From Oncomelania hupensis (lineage: Eukaryota; Mollusca; Gastropoda; Littorinimorpha; Pomatiopsidae), in NCBI GenBank assembly GCA_036898135.1, contig CM072511.1, forward strand, positions 26,125,564 through 26,189,563: a DNA stretch of 64,000 nt, in the 5' to 3' direction. The position numbers were made by a program, and so were the translations under genes. The notes below the pieces were generated by a model. It was not told where the DNA came from, made no database searches, and saw only the letters and a program-made list of their open reading frames with translations. How positions within the stretch are numbered: position 1 is the stretch's first letter; each line of letters opens with the position of its first letter. This document shows positions 43,817 to 55,479 of the stretch, in pieces.

Positions 43817-45020
43817 CCCCCCGTGGGGTGCCGGGGGTTTCAGTATAAATAGTAACTTTACTTTTTGGAAATTTAGTGCTTTAAAATCCCACTGTCGCTG
43901 TGTTATAATCGTTGTTGGTTTTTATCAGTAGTTGATTCAGCCCAGATGCTTGAATCCTCATAAGTGTAACCCAGATTCGTTTATCCACGCAACCTGTTCA
44001 CTCAGCAATAAGGCAGGAGTCGTCGTATGAAGTTTTCCAACTTTATTCAGCGTACATCAACAACTGCATACAATCGCTTTTTCCACTTTTTCTACACTCT
44101 CATTTTCAAACCGTGAGGCACATATATAGTTTCTCTATACTCTCCAGAGACCGTTCGAACGTTCCAGCTGACGCAATTATAGCCAATCAGGATGAAATTC
44201 GCCATCACTGTCTCACGTCATACAACTTTCTTTAGGATCCCAGAATTTCTCAGCTACTAGTAGATCTATCCAGACGCTTCGATCAACAAGCAATCCTAGA
44301 AAATTCTCCAATAATATCGACCAACGAAAATTATCAACATTATACCAAGCTTCTTCTAACAACAACGCAAAATCAAATCAAAGGGAAATAACCTCTGTTA
44401 TTGAATGCTTTGCAAAACAAAACGAGCGAGTCTCTCGTGCGCGTCTCACACGTACTATCATGCGCGTCGCAAACGTAACACGCTGTCTTTATCCTTTGTT
44501 CTTTCTCATTCCTATCTGTTCTATCTTCTTCTTCGCTAGACCAGTCACCTACCTTTTTTCTTGAAAACTCTTCCGGGACAAAACTCCTCATTTGTGTGTG
44601 AGGTCTGTTGGATCAGCTTGGAAATATTGGACGCTTTCTGCCAGATGGTCACTGGGGCTTCCTATGATGTTATTATTGGGCAATGTAGGCAATTTATATG
44701 TATATGTTTTGTTGATATTTTATAATGATGTTTATATTCTATTTTGTTTTTGTAAACGGGGGTTCGATAAATTAGAGTATAGCCCCAGCGTCCCCTGCGT
44801 GGGATGTCTTTATTGTAAAGTGACCGGCTGGTGGAGTGCCTTCAGTGTTTTCACTAAGGTTGTTTCGGCAGATCTTTTTATGCGGATCAGGGGAGAGTCC
44901 TCTTTCAGCGAAGTTGTGGTCTTGATTTTGTGGTCCTGATTCGGCTATACTGGTCCTGATTTGGCTCGGAAGAGTCCGCTGGACCTAAACTAAAGCAATT
45001 AACATGTCATGCAATGTAAC
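43817..45020 (+). repeat. Unclassified dispersed repeat D, copy C, split by a solo LTR
   Basis: CCCCCCGTGGGGTGCCGGGG to CCCACTGTCGCTG (43817-43900), then after the solo LTR CGCTGTCTTTATCC onward to CTGGACCTAAACTAAAGC (44481-45020). Without the insertion it aligns with copy B at 14260. Confidence 0.8.
43901..44480 (-). mobile_element. Solo LTR 1 with perfect 5-bp TSD
   Basis: The 580-bp insert reads TGTTACGTTTGCGACGCGCA at its start on the minus strand and ends GATTATAACA, with TGTTA/TAACA inverted termini. It is flanked on both sides by CGCTG (43896-43900, 44481-44485). Its interior matches solo LTR 2 at 52703 (for example TTTTCGTTGGTCGATATTAT and GAATGCAGTTGT-type strings), so both derive from one family. 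No internal coding region remains, as expected after LTR-LTR recombination. Confidence 0.9.
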
Positions 45021-45049
45021 CTCATAAATTTGTTATCTATTTTTCACGT

Positions 45050-45175
45050 CTAGTGTGTGTATGAATGTAGGTGTGTGTGTATGAATGTAGGTGTGTGTGT
45101 ATGAATGTAGGTGTGCGTATGAATGTGTGTTTTGTGTGTGTGTGTGTATGGTGTGTGTTTATGTGTATGTGTGCG
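45050..45175. repeat. (TG)n-rich tandem, GTGTGTATGAATGTAG units
   Basis: Three near-identical 16-18 bp units of TGTATGAATGTAGGTGTG type, followed by loose TG repeats. Confidence 0.8.
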
Positions 45176-45396
45176 TACCGTGCGTGAGTTAATAAACAAA
45201 TGAGGCAAAACAAACTTTACATACAAGACCACGGACCTATACATTCATCTCACTGCACCTGCTCAGCACATACACGCTCACGTACGCACTCACCCACCCC
45301 TAACCATCCAACCACTATCCACATGCACGCACTTCAGTCCGCACCCGCCCTGAGCAATTCACGCACATACACACAATGTATGATTGTTTAGGTTCA

Positions 45397-45626
<230 letters not shown>

Positions 45627-46384
45627 ACAACCTGTCCCCTTTAACTTGATGAACATTAACAACAGCAACTATAATGCTAATAATTATTAAAACACGTTCA
45701 CAACAAGGTATATAATATATCACACTGTTCGTACTCTGAGTGTCTCACACTCAATTTCACCCTCTTAACACACCTCCTGATCATTAACTATATGAGAAAG
45801 AGAGATAAAGAGAAAGAGGTGCAGGAGATGTAGGGAGCAAAAGAGGGAGGGGAAGAATTAATCTTTCACCGCAACACCTCCTACTCATATTGTGATACCA
45901 GAAAGAAATCTGCTTCAAACACTTGACAACGAGAGACACATGCGAGGCAAAAACAAAGCGTAAACGAGAAGATAACTGCTCCTTTCATGGACCACTACTG
46001 TGTCACCGTCGAGGCAAAACAAGGGCAGGAAGGGAGACAATTCGGAACAGGGGCGACCACCGGGGCCTATTTCCTTTGCCGAGACAAAAGAAATCGTGGA
46101 AAAGAGAATTTTTGTCTAACGTGATGTACTCACCCAGAAATAAAACAAGAATGCACGCCTTTCAAATAAATTTTCAGATACTCACACTAATAGCTGACAA
46201 ACAAGCATTTTCAAAATTTAGTTTTAATATATGAATTTATGCTAACGAAGCAAAATAAAAACGAAGTGATAGGCCACAAACTGTCTTCGAGCAAAACATT
46301 ATCCAATCGGATCAGCAGATGTAGAAATACAAGGCAAAACGTGCTTAGAAAACAGTAAAGCACAGCGACCTTAATCTTTGAGAA
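45627..46384. other. Unrecognised intergenic DNA
   Basis: A frame at 45923-46234 has no recognisable motif. No repeat seen. Confidence 0.4.
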
Positions 46385-46394
46385 AAATACAAAT

Positions 46395-47124
46395 CCTATC
46401 CTATCCTATCCTATCCTATCCTATCCTATCCTATCCTATCCTATCCTATCCCATAACTCGGAGGTCGTAGGGGCACCACACATGATCGCTTAACCAGCGT
46501 ACTCCATCTTTCCCTGTCCTCAACAACCCTGATGGTTTCGCTCAGTGTCAAACCAGTCCATTCTCGAACGTTGTCTTCCCACCTCTTTTTCGGTCTCCCT
46601 CTTCTTCTACCTCCTCACACTGTGCCTTTCAGGATGGTCTTTACAAGACTTGATGATCTGGTGACGTGGCCATACCATCGGAGTTTGCGTTTTTTCACCA
46701 CTGTGAGCAGGTCATCGTGTTGTCCAATGGCTTGTGTGATGGTCTGTCGGACCTCGTCGTTGGTGATGTGCTGGGTATAGGAAATGCCCAAAAGTCTTCT
46801 GTAGCACCTCATCTCCATGCTTTGTATTCTTCGTTGGAGATCTGCTGTGAGGGTCCATGTTTCGCAAGCATATAGGCAGATGGAGATGACAAGGGAGCGC
46901 AGCAGCCTTACCTTGGAATGTAGACTGATGGTCCTGTCTTTCCAAATGGGCTTCAACCTCGCCAGGGCAGTAGTTATTTGTGCGATCCTGGAGAGGACTT
47001 CCTGTCGGGACCCATTGTCTGATTCAATGTCTCCTAAATATTTGAATCTATGCACTGTGTTGAGGGATTGGCCTTGGACTTTGATGTCTGTGTTGATGCC
47101 ATTGGTATTGTTGGTCATCATTAC
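46395..47124 (-). mobile_element. RTE-type LINE, 5'-truncated copy 9 with long TATCC tail and TSD
   Basis: The minus frame (47121-46615) is open for 168 codons, the best preserved C-terminal part in the window: MMTNNTNGINTDIKVQGQSL, RFKYLGDIESDNG, LRSLVISICLYACETWTLTA, MRCYRRLLGISYTQHITNDE. The pentanucleotide tail has more than ten GGATA units (46395-46450). A 10-bp direct repeat AAATACAAAT flanks it (46385-46394, 47125-47134). No promoter or RT catalytic part. Confidence 0.92.
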
Positions 47125-47134
47125 AAATACAAAT

Positions 47135-47390
47135 GTGTTTTAACAAAATGCTTACATTCGTTGCGACCGACCGACCGACTGACCAGCAGCCGGACTGCTG
47201 CTAAAGAATGGTTCATATGAATATGAATAGAATAGTTCCTTCCTATTTCATTATCTGTTCAGTCTCGCGCAGTCCCGAACTATTTTTAATTTGTGTGTGC
47301 GCGCACGGGTGTGTGTGTGTGGGTGTGTGTGTGTGTGTAGGTGTAGGTGTAGGTGTGTGTGTATTTGTGAATGAGTGTTGTATTTATTTT
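47135..47390. other. Spacer with (TG)n tract
   Basis: A GTGTG/GTAGGTGT tract (about 47300-47365). Nothing else recognised. Confidence 0.5.
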
Positions 47391-47784
47391 CCTATCCTAT
47401 CCTATCCTATTCTATCCTATCATATCCTATCATATCCTATCATATCATATCCAATTACTCGGAGGTCGTAGGGGCACCACAGATGATCGCTTAACCAGCG
47501 TACTCCATCTTTCCCTGTCCTCAACAACCCTGATTGTTTCGCTCAGTGTCAAACCAGTCCATTCTCGAATGTTGTCTTCCCACCTCTTTTTCGGTCTCCC
47601 TCTTCTTCTTCTACCACCTTGCACTGTGCCTTTCAGGATGGTCTTTGCAAGACTTGATGATCTGGTGACGTGGCCATACCATCGGAGTTTGCGTTTTTTC
47701 ACCACTGTGAGGCGTACTCTTGTATGGGCTGTGATACATCGTGTTGTCCAATGGCTTGTATGATGGTCTGTCGGACTTCGTCGT
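47391..47784 (-). mobile_element. RTE-type LINE 3' fragment, copy 10, with 28-bp foreign patch
   Basis: CCTATCC repeats and the family 3' region. At 47710-47737 a 28-base sequence replaces about seven family bases (GCAGGTC). The same 28 bases occur at 51127-51154. Family sequence resumes at ATCGTGTTGTCC. Confidence 0.85.
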
Positions 47785-48139
47785 CATTTATGTCTTTATT
47801 ACTTTTTTTTCCCTCATCGATTTTATTTTATTTCTTCCCTCTTACACTATAGTTGCTTGTTTGTTTGTTTGGGATTTTTTTTAAATTGTGGAGATTAATT
47901 AATATACTTCTGTTTTTCTGTTGTACTTGTTCTTGTTCGCCAGCCATTTCATTGTTATAATTTGTCAAAGGGTAGCACTTATTTAACCGTTGCTTTTGTG
48001 TGCCTTTTATGTTCTCCACGTTTTGTTTACTTGTGTGCTGAATAATAATAAAATTCTGTTTAAACCATTGGCTCGTGATTTGAAGTAGACCTAGGTACCT
48101 GTAAACTATAATTGAACAAAATCGCGTAGCCGTTTTTGA
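47785..48139. other. AT-rich unrecognised DNA
   Basis: No gene or repeat recognised. Confidence 0.4.
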
Positions 48140-48335
48140 GATATAGAGCGAAACGTATGACTTCAGTGATTTTGACCTTTGCGGTAGGGAAAATATAATG
48201 TGACGGGAGACAGCCTTGGTAATGTTCTTGTGAAGTATGGCCAAAATCACGTTCAGTAGTTCTTCAGATATGGTTTCCAACGGACCGAAGGACTGACCGA
48301 CAGACCGACATTCAGCTCGTTCTATTTCAAAGTAT
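48140..48335 (-). repeat. Dispersed GTCTGTC/GTCCGT-rich repeat, copy 3
   Basis: Minus strand: GAACGAGCTGAATGTCGGTC, TGTCGGTCAGTCCTTCGGTC, GATTTTGGCCATACTTCAC, GGTCAAAATCACTGAAGTC, ATATCTCAAAAACGG, parallel to the copies at 2771 and 38911. Confidence 0.7.
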
Positions 48336-48687
48336 TTCCAGATAAGTCTGAAATGACAAAAATTGTGCAGATGTTTGCAGATCTTCGTAATATTGTGTTA
48401 GTCCTAAATACTAGTCCAATGCGATATCTCCAAAAAATATGATAGTCATATGGGTACTTAGAAGTGATCTTGACCCTCAGCTATGATAGATATAAAGTCC
48501 CAGCGTGTTCGAATGAAGAGATCATAGATTGATCTTTCATATATATAGATCACATTTTTGAGTTGATCTTGAAGGTCAGGGTCATTTTAGGTCTAATGAA
48601 AAACTTCAAACAAGGTTGCAATTAAAATTACCAGGTGTAAAAGTACAATACAATATAACACAAGTGCTGGACCCTAACGAATGCCGA

Positions 48688-48690
<3 letters not shown>
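48336..48690. other. Unrecognised intergenic DNA
   Basis: GATCTTGACC and GGTCAGGGTCATTTTAGG strings suggest more of the dispersed repeat. No gene seen. Confidence 0.4.
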
Positions 48691-48742
<52 letters not shown>

Positions 48743-48771
48743 CTGTATCTGTCTCTGTCTCTCCCTCTCTG

Positions 48772-48828
<57 letters not shown>

Positions 48829-48930
48829 ATATATATATATATCTGTCTTTGTCGCTGTCTTCATTTGTTCTCTTTGTCTTTGTCTCTCTCACTCTTATCT
48901 GTCTCTTTGTGTGTGTGTGTGTGTGTGTGT

Positions 48931-48978
<48 letters not shown>

Positions 48979-49080
48979 GAATGTGTTCTCTCTGTCTTTC
49001 TATATTTTTTATATATCTGTTTCTCTCTCTCTTCTTTGTCGCTCTCTCTCTCTTTCTCTCTCCTCTCGTTTCTTCTCTGT
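48691..49080. repeat. (CT)n-dominated microsatellite complex
   Basis: CT repeats with TGTCTC, TATATA and GTGTGT inserts across nearly 400 bp. Confidence 0.95.
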
Positions 49081-49086
49081 CTATCT

Positions 49087-49495
49087 GGGGTGGCCTCGTG
49101 GCGTAGTGGATAAGTCGCCGGTTTCCTATGCCGAAGGTCGCGGGTTCGATTCCCGCAAGGGGCGAACGTATGTGACTTAGGTATGAGACTATTGTGAGGC
49201 CACCGAGGGTTTTCTCCGGGCACTCCGGTTTCCTCCCTCCCTTCAATAATGGTACAGGACGCAGTCACGCAGTCAATATACACATTTCAAAAAAAAAAAA
49301 AAATCGAGTTTCTTTCCGTCTTCCAATAGCGATCTCACTGCCTTTACACCACCTGTTTGAGTGATTGGTGTGTATTTGGTGTGTGTGAGAGTGGATGAGA
49401 CAGGTGAGCGTGTATGTTGGTATAGATCGCCGCGCTTTGAGCCTGATTGATTTGGGAAAAGGCGCGTATATAGCATCCTGTATTATTATTATTAT
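49087..49495 (+). mobile_element. tRNA-derived SINE, family 1, copy 4
   Basis: GGGGTGGCCTCGTGGCGTAG head, GGGTTCGATTCCC B box, body as in the 8715 copy, CGCCGCGCTTTGAGCCTGAT and GGCGCGTATATAGCATCCTG near the end, then ATT units running into a (TC)n array. Confidence 0.9.
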
Positions 49496-49496
49496 C

Positions 49497-49498
<2 letters not shown>

Positions 49499-49574
<76 letters not shown>
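49499..49574. repeat. (TC)n microsatellite
   Basis: About 37 TC units at the SINE 3' end. Confidence 0.95.
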
Positions 49575-49577
<3 letters not shown>

Positions 49578-50067
49578 ACTCTTGAAGTTGGAGCGGTCTG
49601 CTACGACAGTAAGAAGGGGAAGGGAAGGGGGGTGGGGGGTGGGAAAGGGTGTGTAACGGTGTAAGCCGAGAGAGTGATGACACAATTATTGCCCACGGGC
49701 GTTCTGCTGGCAGGCGCTATCTTCCAAGCTCCCGGTCATCAGGTGGGCTTTTCCGCCTCCAGCGTGCTCTCTGTCTTTTCCAGAGAATAAGGATACCTGT
49801 TACCTGCCATGGCATTATTATGCTTAGCTCAAAGCAAGAGAGGGGGTTTCAGTCTATATCTACCGCTCTATCGCCACACACGTTGAAAGATCTTACTCGT
49901 TGGAGTACTAGTCTCTGTTGATAACTGTCTCAGTATCGTATTCTTTGCCTCGGCTGCTGAAGTGTTGTCTTTTTCTTTTTTTTTCCTCTGTCAATCATTA
50001 AGGAGAATCTGATGAGTTCATAATCTAAAAGAACGATAATTTAGACAAAAACAAGACAATGTCATAC
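49575..50067. other. Unrecognised intergenic DNA
   Basis: No gene or repeat recognised. G-rich near 49612-49650. Confidence 0.4.
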
Positions 50068-50086
50068 AATAATAATAATAATATGC

Positions 50087-50164
<78 letters not shown>

Positions 50165-50570
50165 GACGCCATAGAGGCGCTTTTCCCCAAATCACAAATC
50201 AGGCTCAAAGGGCGGCGATCTGTACAATATACACGCTCAATATGTTTCACACATTCTTTCCCACAGTAAACACGCATCTATCATTCTAACATGTGGTGTA
50301 AGGGACACTCGCTATATTATAACACGGAAAGGAAATCGATTTTTTATTTATTATTTTTTACATTTTATTCTTGTTGACACTTTCCATTGACTGCATCCAA
50401 TACCGTCATTGAAGAGAGACGGGAATCCGGAGTACCCGGAGAAAACCCTCCATGACCTGGATAGTCTCGTACCTATGTCACATAAGTTTGCTTCTTGCGG
50501 GAAGCAAACCCTCGACCTTGGGCATAGGAAACTGGCGACTCATCCATTTCAGCCACTACGCCACCCCGCC
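50068..50570 (-). mobile_element. Diverged tRNA-derived SINE, family 1, copy 5, with (ATT)n tail
   Basis: On the minus strand: GGGGTGGCGTAGTGGCTGAA head, GGTCGAGGGTTTGC in the B-box place, ATGTGACATAGGTACGAGAC, GGGTTTTCTCCGGGTACTCC. Then, after a unique stretch, GATCGCCGCCCTTTGAGCC and an ATT tail of about 32 units (50068-50163). Confidence 0.8.
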
Positions 50571-51193
50571 AATGCAAGTGCACGATGCAAATGCACAATG
50601 CCATCATCTCTTTTGTTTTGTCTTGCTTTTTTGTGATCTAAATTAGCCCTCTTGTGCTTTATGTAGGCCTACGCATATGTTTCTCATCATTGTAAATGAT
50701 CCATGCATGCTGTGGTTGGTTGCTTTTTTCTCCTTTTTTTCAGTCAATACTTTTAGGTACTTTTATAAAGTGGTATTGTGTTAGTGAGGTACATTTTAAA
50801 CAGGAATAGCGTGCTCTCTTCTTTTATCTGGAAACATTTAAATTGTTGTTTACAGTGTATACAAAAAGTCGATTTGCACAGTACGCGTGCTTCGGAGGCT
50901 TAATGGTTCTAACATTAGAACAAAAACGGATGGCATAATCGAACCGCATTTTGCACACCTACTTTTTCCGAACGATCTTTGTCACCTGCTGCTGGTAGTC
51001 AGATACGCGCAAAAAAAATAATACCTCCTGCCCACGTGGAGTATCAGAGCTCGGTTCTTCGTACGTCTACGCCAAGACTGTCTACTACTGCTCACTGTTC
51101 AATGACTGTATCATTGTAGACCTGTCAGGCGTACTCTTGTATGGGCTGTGATACTATTACTGCACGTGCCCTTTAAACCAGTACCTCTGCAAC
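50571..51193. other. Unrecognised intergenic DNA
   Basis: Contains the 28-base sequence shared with 47710 (at 51127-51154). No gene seen. Confidence 0.4.
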
Positions 51194-51748
51194 CCGGTGT
51201 AGCAGGCCAGATTATAACCCGCCTCAAGTATACCCAGGGTATAAACTGGCCTAGCCCAGACTATGCCCCCGTATAAACTGGCCTAGCCCAGACTATACCC
51301 CTGGGTATTATCTGGCCTAGGCTCGTTTAACCCTCTCCTGCCCATTATAACCCCCCTCCCCCCACTACGGAAGACCTTATCCTTCACGTTACTCTTTAAT
51401 TTATGTGTTGTAATTGTTCTGATGCAGGGTTAGGGTTGGTTAGGGTTAGGGTTAGGGTTAGTAAATTAATTAGGAATATATTGTATTAATTAGGAATTAA
51501 TTAATTGTGTCTGCTAGGTATTTCAGTTCAATGGTAGGACAGGTTACTGGAATTATAGGGCCGTTCTACATTGTATTTTTTAAATGTTTTAAAATTAAAC
51601 TTTATTTTATCTCAAGGGGGGTATATTCCGGGCGCGAGGGGTATGACCTGGCCTAGGCTGATCTATACCCAGGGAGTTAAACCCGCCTAGGCTACATTAT
51701 ACCCAGGGTATAAAGTAGCCAGGGTTATATTCCGGCCTGTTACACCGG
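51194..51748. mobile_element. Inverted-repeat DNA element with internal TATACCCAGGGTATA palindromes and TTAGGG repeats
   Basis: The left end CCGGTGTAGCAGGCCAGATT and the right end (reverse-complemented) CCGGTGTAACAGGCCGGAAT are inverted repeats, and the similarity continues into TATAACCC. The interior has two tandem ~33-bp units of the AACTGGCCTAGCCCAGACTA type, several TATACCCAGGGTATA-like palindromes on both flanks, and a run of TTAGGG-type repeats (51426-51461). No coding capacity and no clear target-site duplication. Confidence 0.75.
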
Positions 51749-52082
51749 CGTTTTTTTTTCCTTGCAGCTCCAGTGCAGTAGTACTGGGACAATCAGCAAA
51801 GAGAATGGAAGACCTATCCTCTTGGGTATCAGTAGCGACTCCAGCCATCGCAGGAAGGGTCATCGGTTAGCATGCATCTACAGAGAGCCCCGTTAGGTGT
51901 TGGCTTAACTTACACGGTGACCTTTTTCAACTATCAACGGTGCTGCCTGCAGGACCTTCGAACTTCCACGTCTGCGAGCTATCCCCGAAAGTATCTGTCA
52001 GTCCTGCTTCTTTCTGTTTACCGAGAGCGGCTGATAGGGGCGGCCCTCGACCGCTCCGGAAATTCTTTACCCCCTTGCACTT
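51749..52082. other. Unrecognised intergenic DNA
   Basis: Nothing recognised between the inverted-repeat element and a SINE. Confidence 0.4.
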
Positions 52083-52312
52083 GAGGCAGTAAATTGTTGG
52101 CAGAGCGTCCGGCCGGCACACCGTTGACCTAGGTTCGAATCCCGTGGTGGGCAAAATAAAAAGTGGCCATTTTTCACTGTCCGTTTTAGCAGCAGGATTG
52201 CTCTTGTGGTTCAGTGTTGATTTAAGTCCCTACCCCTTGTTCCATGGGATGGTTATCCCCGTCTGCCATATCGCCAATGGTGGGTGTAGATGTTAAACCT
52301 CAATGTACGTTC
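52083..52312 (+). mobile_element. tRNA-derived SINE, family 3, copy 3
   Basis: GTTGGCAGAGCGTCC and GGTTCGAATCCCGTGGTGGG head, AAAAGTGGCCATTTTTCAC, ATCGCCAATGGTGGGTGTAG and the 3' end GATGTTAAACCTCAATGT. Confidence 0.85.
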
Positions 52313-52317
52313 ATACT

Positions 52318-52375
52318 GGTCAAGGCGCTGGTCAGAAAGCAGGATCTAACGTGGGCCGCTCGAAGCAGTCCAGAT
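52318..52375 (-). mobile_element. SINE family 2 fragment
   Basis: GGTCAAGGCGCTGGTCAGAA and AGCAGGATCTAACGTGGGCC match the region near the 3' end of the 18419 copy in the same orientation. Confidence 0.6.
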
Positions 52376-52549
52376 TGCTTTGGTTTGGTAATCACTTCGG
52401 TACAAAAACACTTGTAATAGGGCTGTTAAAGGGTCCCAAGTTGGAAGGCTTTGTTTATTTTTGGCAAAAATGAGTTTAGCCTAAAATTCGCATTGTTGTT
52501 ACATAAAACAATGATAAAGGACCAGGACTGAAGTGATAAGTGTGTTACT

Positions 52550-55479
52550 GATGGAGAACTTAGCAAGATCCGCTCAAGAGACAACATCGTCATAGGAACC
52601 TGGAATGTCAGGACCCAAACTGCGGGAGGAAAATTAGAATAACTGGCCCACGAGCTGGACCACTATCGGTGGAACATTTTAGGTATCAGCGAACGGTCTA
52701 GGTGTTACGTTGAAACGCCAATGGTAGTATGTCTGAAACGCGCACGATAGATCTAATCGTTTCGTTTTGCAAAGTATTTAATAATGGAGTTTATTTACCT
52801 TTGATTTGAGTTTGCATTGTTGTTAGGAGAGGTTTTGTATAACGTTGATAATTTCCGTTGGTCGATATTATTGGAGAATTCTCTAGATTTCAGTGTTTAC
52901 TATCGATGGAAACTTCCCGATGGATATCGAAGTATGAGAGCATTCCCGGAGGCAGAAGAAATATGTATGACGTAAGTCAGTGATGACTATCTTTAATTCT
53001 GATTGGTTGGTTGTAATGCGTCATTTCTAGAACGTCCGGTCGTCATCTCGAATGAGAGAAAAAATTATAAAATGGATGCCCTGTGTGTTGTGTGTGGTGA
53101 AAGTTGTTGAGTTGAGTTGAGAATTGTATGCAGTTGTTGATGTGTGCTGAATAAAAAGTGGAAAACTTCAGAAGTCGACTTTGTGACTTGTATGCTGATT
53201 GAGCGGGTTGCGTGAATAAACGAATCTGAGCTACACTCATCAGTACTTCAGCATTGGGGCTGAATCCACTACTGATAGAAAACACCAACATCATATCGAG
53301 TGTAACACTAGGTAAAACAACGACCGACAAAGACCACAAGCTTTATTTCAGCGGGAGAGGTGACAGGCACGAACACGGCGTTGAATTCTTGATCCACAAT
53401 GACATTCTAGCCACTGTCATGGGTTGCCGCCCAGTCTCCAGTAGACTCATTACCATCCGTCTGAGATCAGCCCATTTCAACACACCATCATCCAGGCATA
53501 TGCCCCCACATCAGAATACGGCGACAGGGAAGTCGATGATTTCTATGAACATCTGTAGGCTGTCCTTGACCAAGTGCTGAGGAAGGACATAGTCATAGCG
53601 CAAGACGACTCGAAAGCCAAGGTTGGCCAAGATCGTACCACAACTGAAGAGATAGACTACATGTGGACTCAATTGCAACAACGAAACAAATGACAAGGAT
53701 CTGAGACTCTTGGAGTTTGCCAGATACAACATTCTGATACTGGCAAACACACTTGGTCTCGACAAAAATTCCAGACGATGGACCTGACACAGGCCCAGTG
53801 GGGAGTATCACAACCAGATCGACTACCTCGTGGTCAAGAAACGCTTCAAATCAAACGTCAACATTGGCAGGACACGCACTTTTCCAGGAGCAGACATCGG
53901 AAGTGACCACGATCTCGTGATGATGTCTTTCCGGCTCCACTTGAAGAGAGTAAACACAGCAAAGTGCACCAGACTGAAGTTCAACCTGGACAAACTGTAA
54001 GACCCGGAGATGGCAGAAATATTACAAGCCACAAATGGAAGGGAATTTGCCTCACTGCTCATTTTGGGGGCTGGTGATGTAGATGTCAACACCATGACCA
54101 CCACCTTCAACTCACCTGTGACAGATGCCGCCACGGAGATCCTTGGCAAGCACCGGTCAAAGAAGAAGCCATGGATCACACCTGAACTTTTGGATCTGTG
54201 TGATAAACGAAGAGAGATGAAAAAGAAAAAGAACACCTCACAGGGAGATGATGCCTACTGAAAAATCATCAATGACATCCGAAAAGGCATGCGCACAGTG
54301 AATGAGAACTGGATAGAAGATCAATGCCAGGAAATAGAGAACAGTCTGAACTAGAACAACAGCAAGAAGGCCTACCAAAATGTAAAGCGGCTGACAAGTG
54401 TTAAACAGCCCAAGGTCTCCACGATCCAAAGCGAGTCTGGCATATTCCTTACAGAAGAACAAGAAGTCGTGGATAGATGGACAGGGTACTGCTCTGATCT
54501 TTACAACCACACGCCAAACGGAGACCCATCAGTTCCTGCATATCTCCAGGACAGAGAAGAAGAAAAAATCCTCCCAATTCACGAGAAGAAGTTGAGGCAG
54601 CAGTACAATCGTTGAAGAATGGGAAGTCAGCGGAATTGGAAAACATACCCGCAGAATTGTTTCAAGCAGGACGAGAAGCGATGATTGACGCCCTCACCAT
54701 TATCTGTATCAAGATCTGGCAGAGTGAGGAGCGGCCCACACCATTGACCCAATCGCTTGTCATCACTCTTCCCAAAAATGATAACCTTCAGGAGTGTGAA
54801 AATTATCGCACCATCAGCCTCATGCTCATCAGCCATTACAGCAAAGTCCTCCTAAATGTAATACCCAACAGGTTGAAACCCCAAGCTGAACAAATCATAG
54901 CTGAAGAACAAGCAGGATTCAGGGAAGGGCGATGTACCACTAAGCAGATTTTCAACCTCAGAATAATCTGCGAGAAATACTTACAGCACTAACAACATTT
55001 ATATCATGTGTTTGTAGACTTCAAGAAAGCGTTTGATCGAATCTGGAATGCAGCTCTGTGGGCAGCCATGAGAGTGTACAACATTAGCCCTAACGTTATT
55101 GAAGTCATCAAATGCCTGTATGACAAGGTTACCAGTGATGTCCTCCACAACAGCGCCATCGGGAACTGGTTCCGAACAACAATCGGCGTGCGTCAAGGAT
55201 ACCTACTCTCTCCAACACTCTTCAACATCTTCCTGGAGCGCATCATGTCAAATGCCCTTGCAGATCACGAAGGCACAGTCAGCATTGAGGGGTAGAGCAA
55301 TCTCCAACCTCCGATTTGCGAATGATATTGGTGGATTGGCTGGAGAAGAACAAGAACTTGAACAGCTGGTACAGAGGCTTGACACCACCTCTAAAGCCTT
55401 TGGAATGGAAATAAGTGCACAGAAGTCCAAAATGATGACCAACAACACCAATGGCATCAACACGGACATCAAAGTCCAT
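52550..55479 (+). pseudogene. RTE-type LINE, longest copy (copy 11): endonuclease and RT remnants
   Basis: Endonuclease blocks: DNIVIGTWNVRTQTAGGKLE (about 52573) and ILGISE before the solo LTR, then KDHKLYFSGRGDRHEHGVEF and CRPVSSRLITIRLRS after it (53330-53480). A linker region follows, then the reverse transcriptase: EEQAGFREGRCTTKQIFNLR (about 54905), FVDFKKAFDRIWNAALWAAM (motif A, about 55011) and VRQGYLLSPTLFNIFLERI (motif B). Motif C reads RFANDIGGLAGEEQEL, so the first Asp of the catalytic Asp-Asp pair is Asn. Stops and frameshifts are scattered through the rest. The copy stops abruptly at 55479 (CATCAAAGTCCA), where antisense CR1 sequence begins, so the C-terminal part and GGATA tail are missing. 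Confidence 0.88.
52703..53307 (+). mobile_element. Solo LTR 2 inserted in the RTE endonuclease, 5-bp TSD
   Basis: The 605-bp insert begins TGTTACGTTGAAACGCCAAT and ends GAGTGTAACA, with direct repeats CTAGG on both sides (52698-52702, 53308-53312). It shares long stretches with solo LTR 1 (TCCGTTGGTCGATATTATTG; GTATGCAGTTGTTGATGT; GGGCTGAATCCACTACTGAT) and has an AATAAA string near 53152, a possible polyadenylation signal. The family is not that of the element at 57242. Confidence 0.92.

Noticed and set aside
45050..45175. CRISPR-like array
   Set aside because: The units are short TG-rich tandem repeats without constant spacers, in an animal genome.
51426..51461. Chromosome end or telomere
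   Set aside because: The TTAGGG run is about 36 bp, degenerate and internal to an inverted-repeat element with sequence on both sides.
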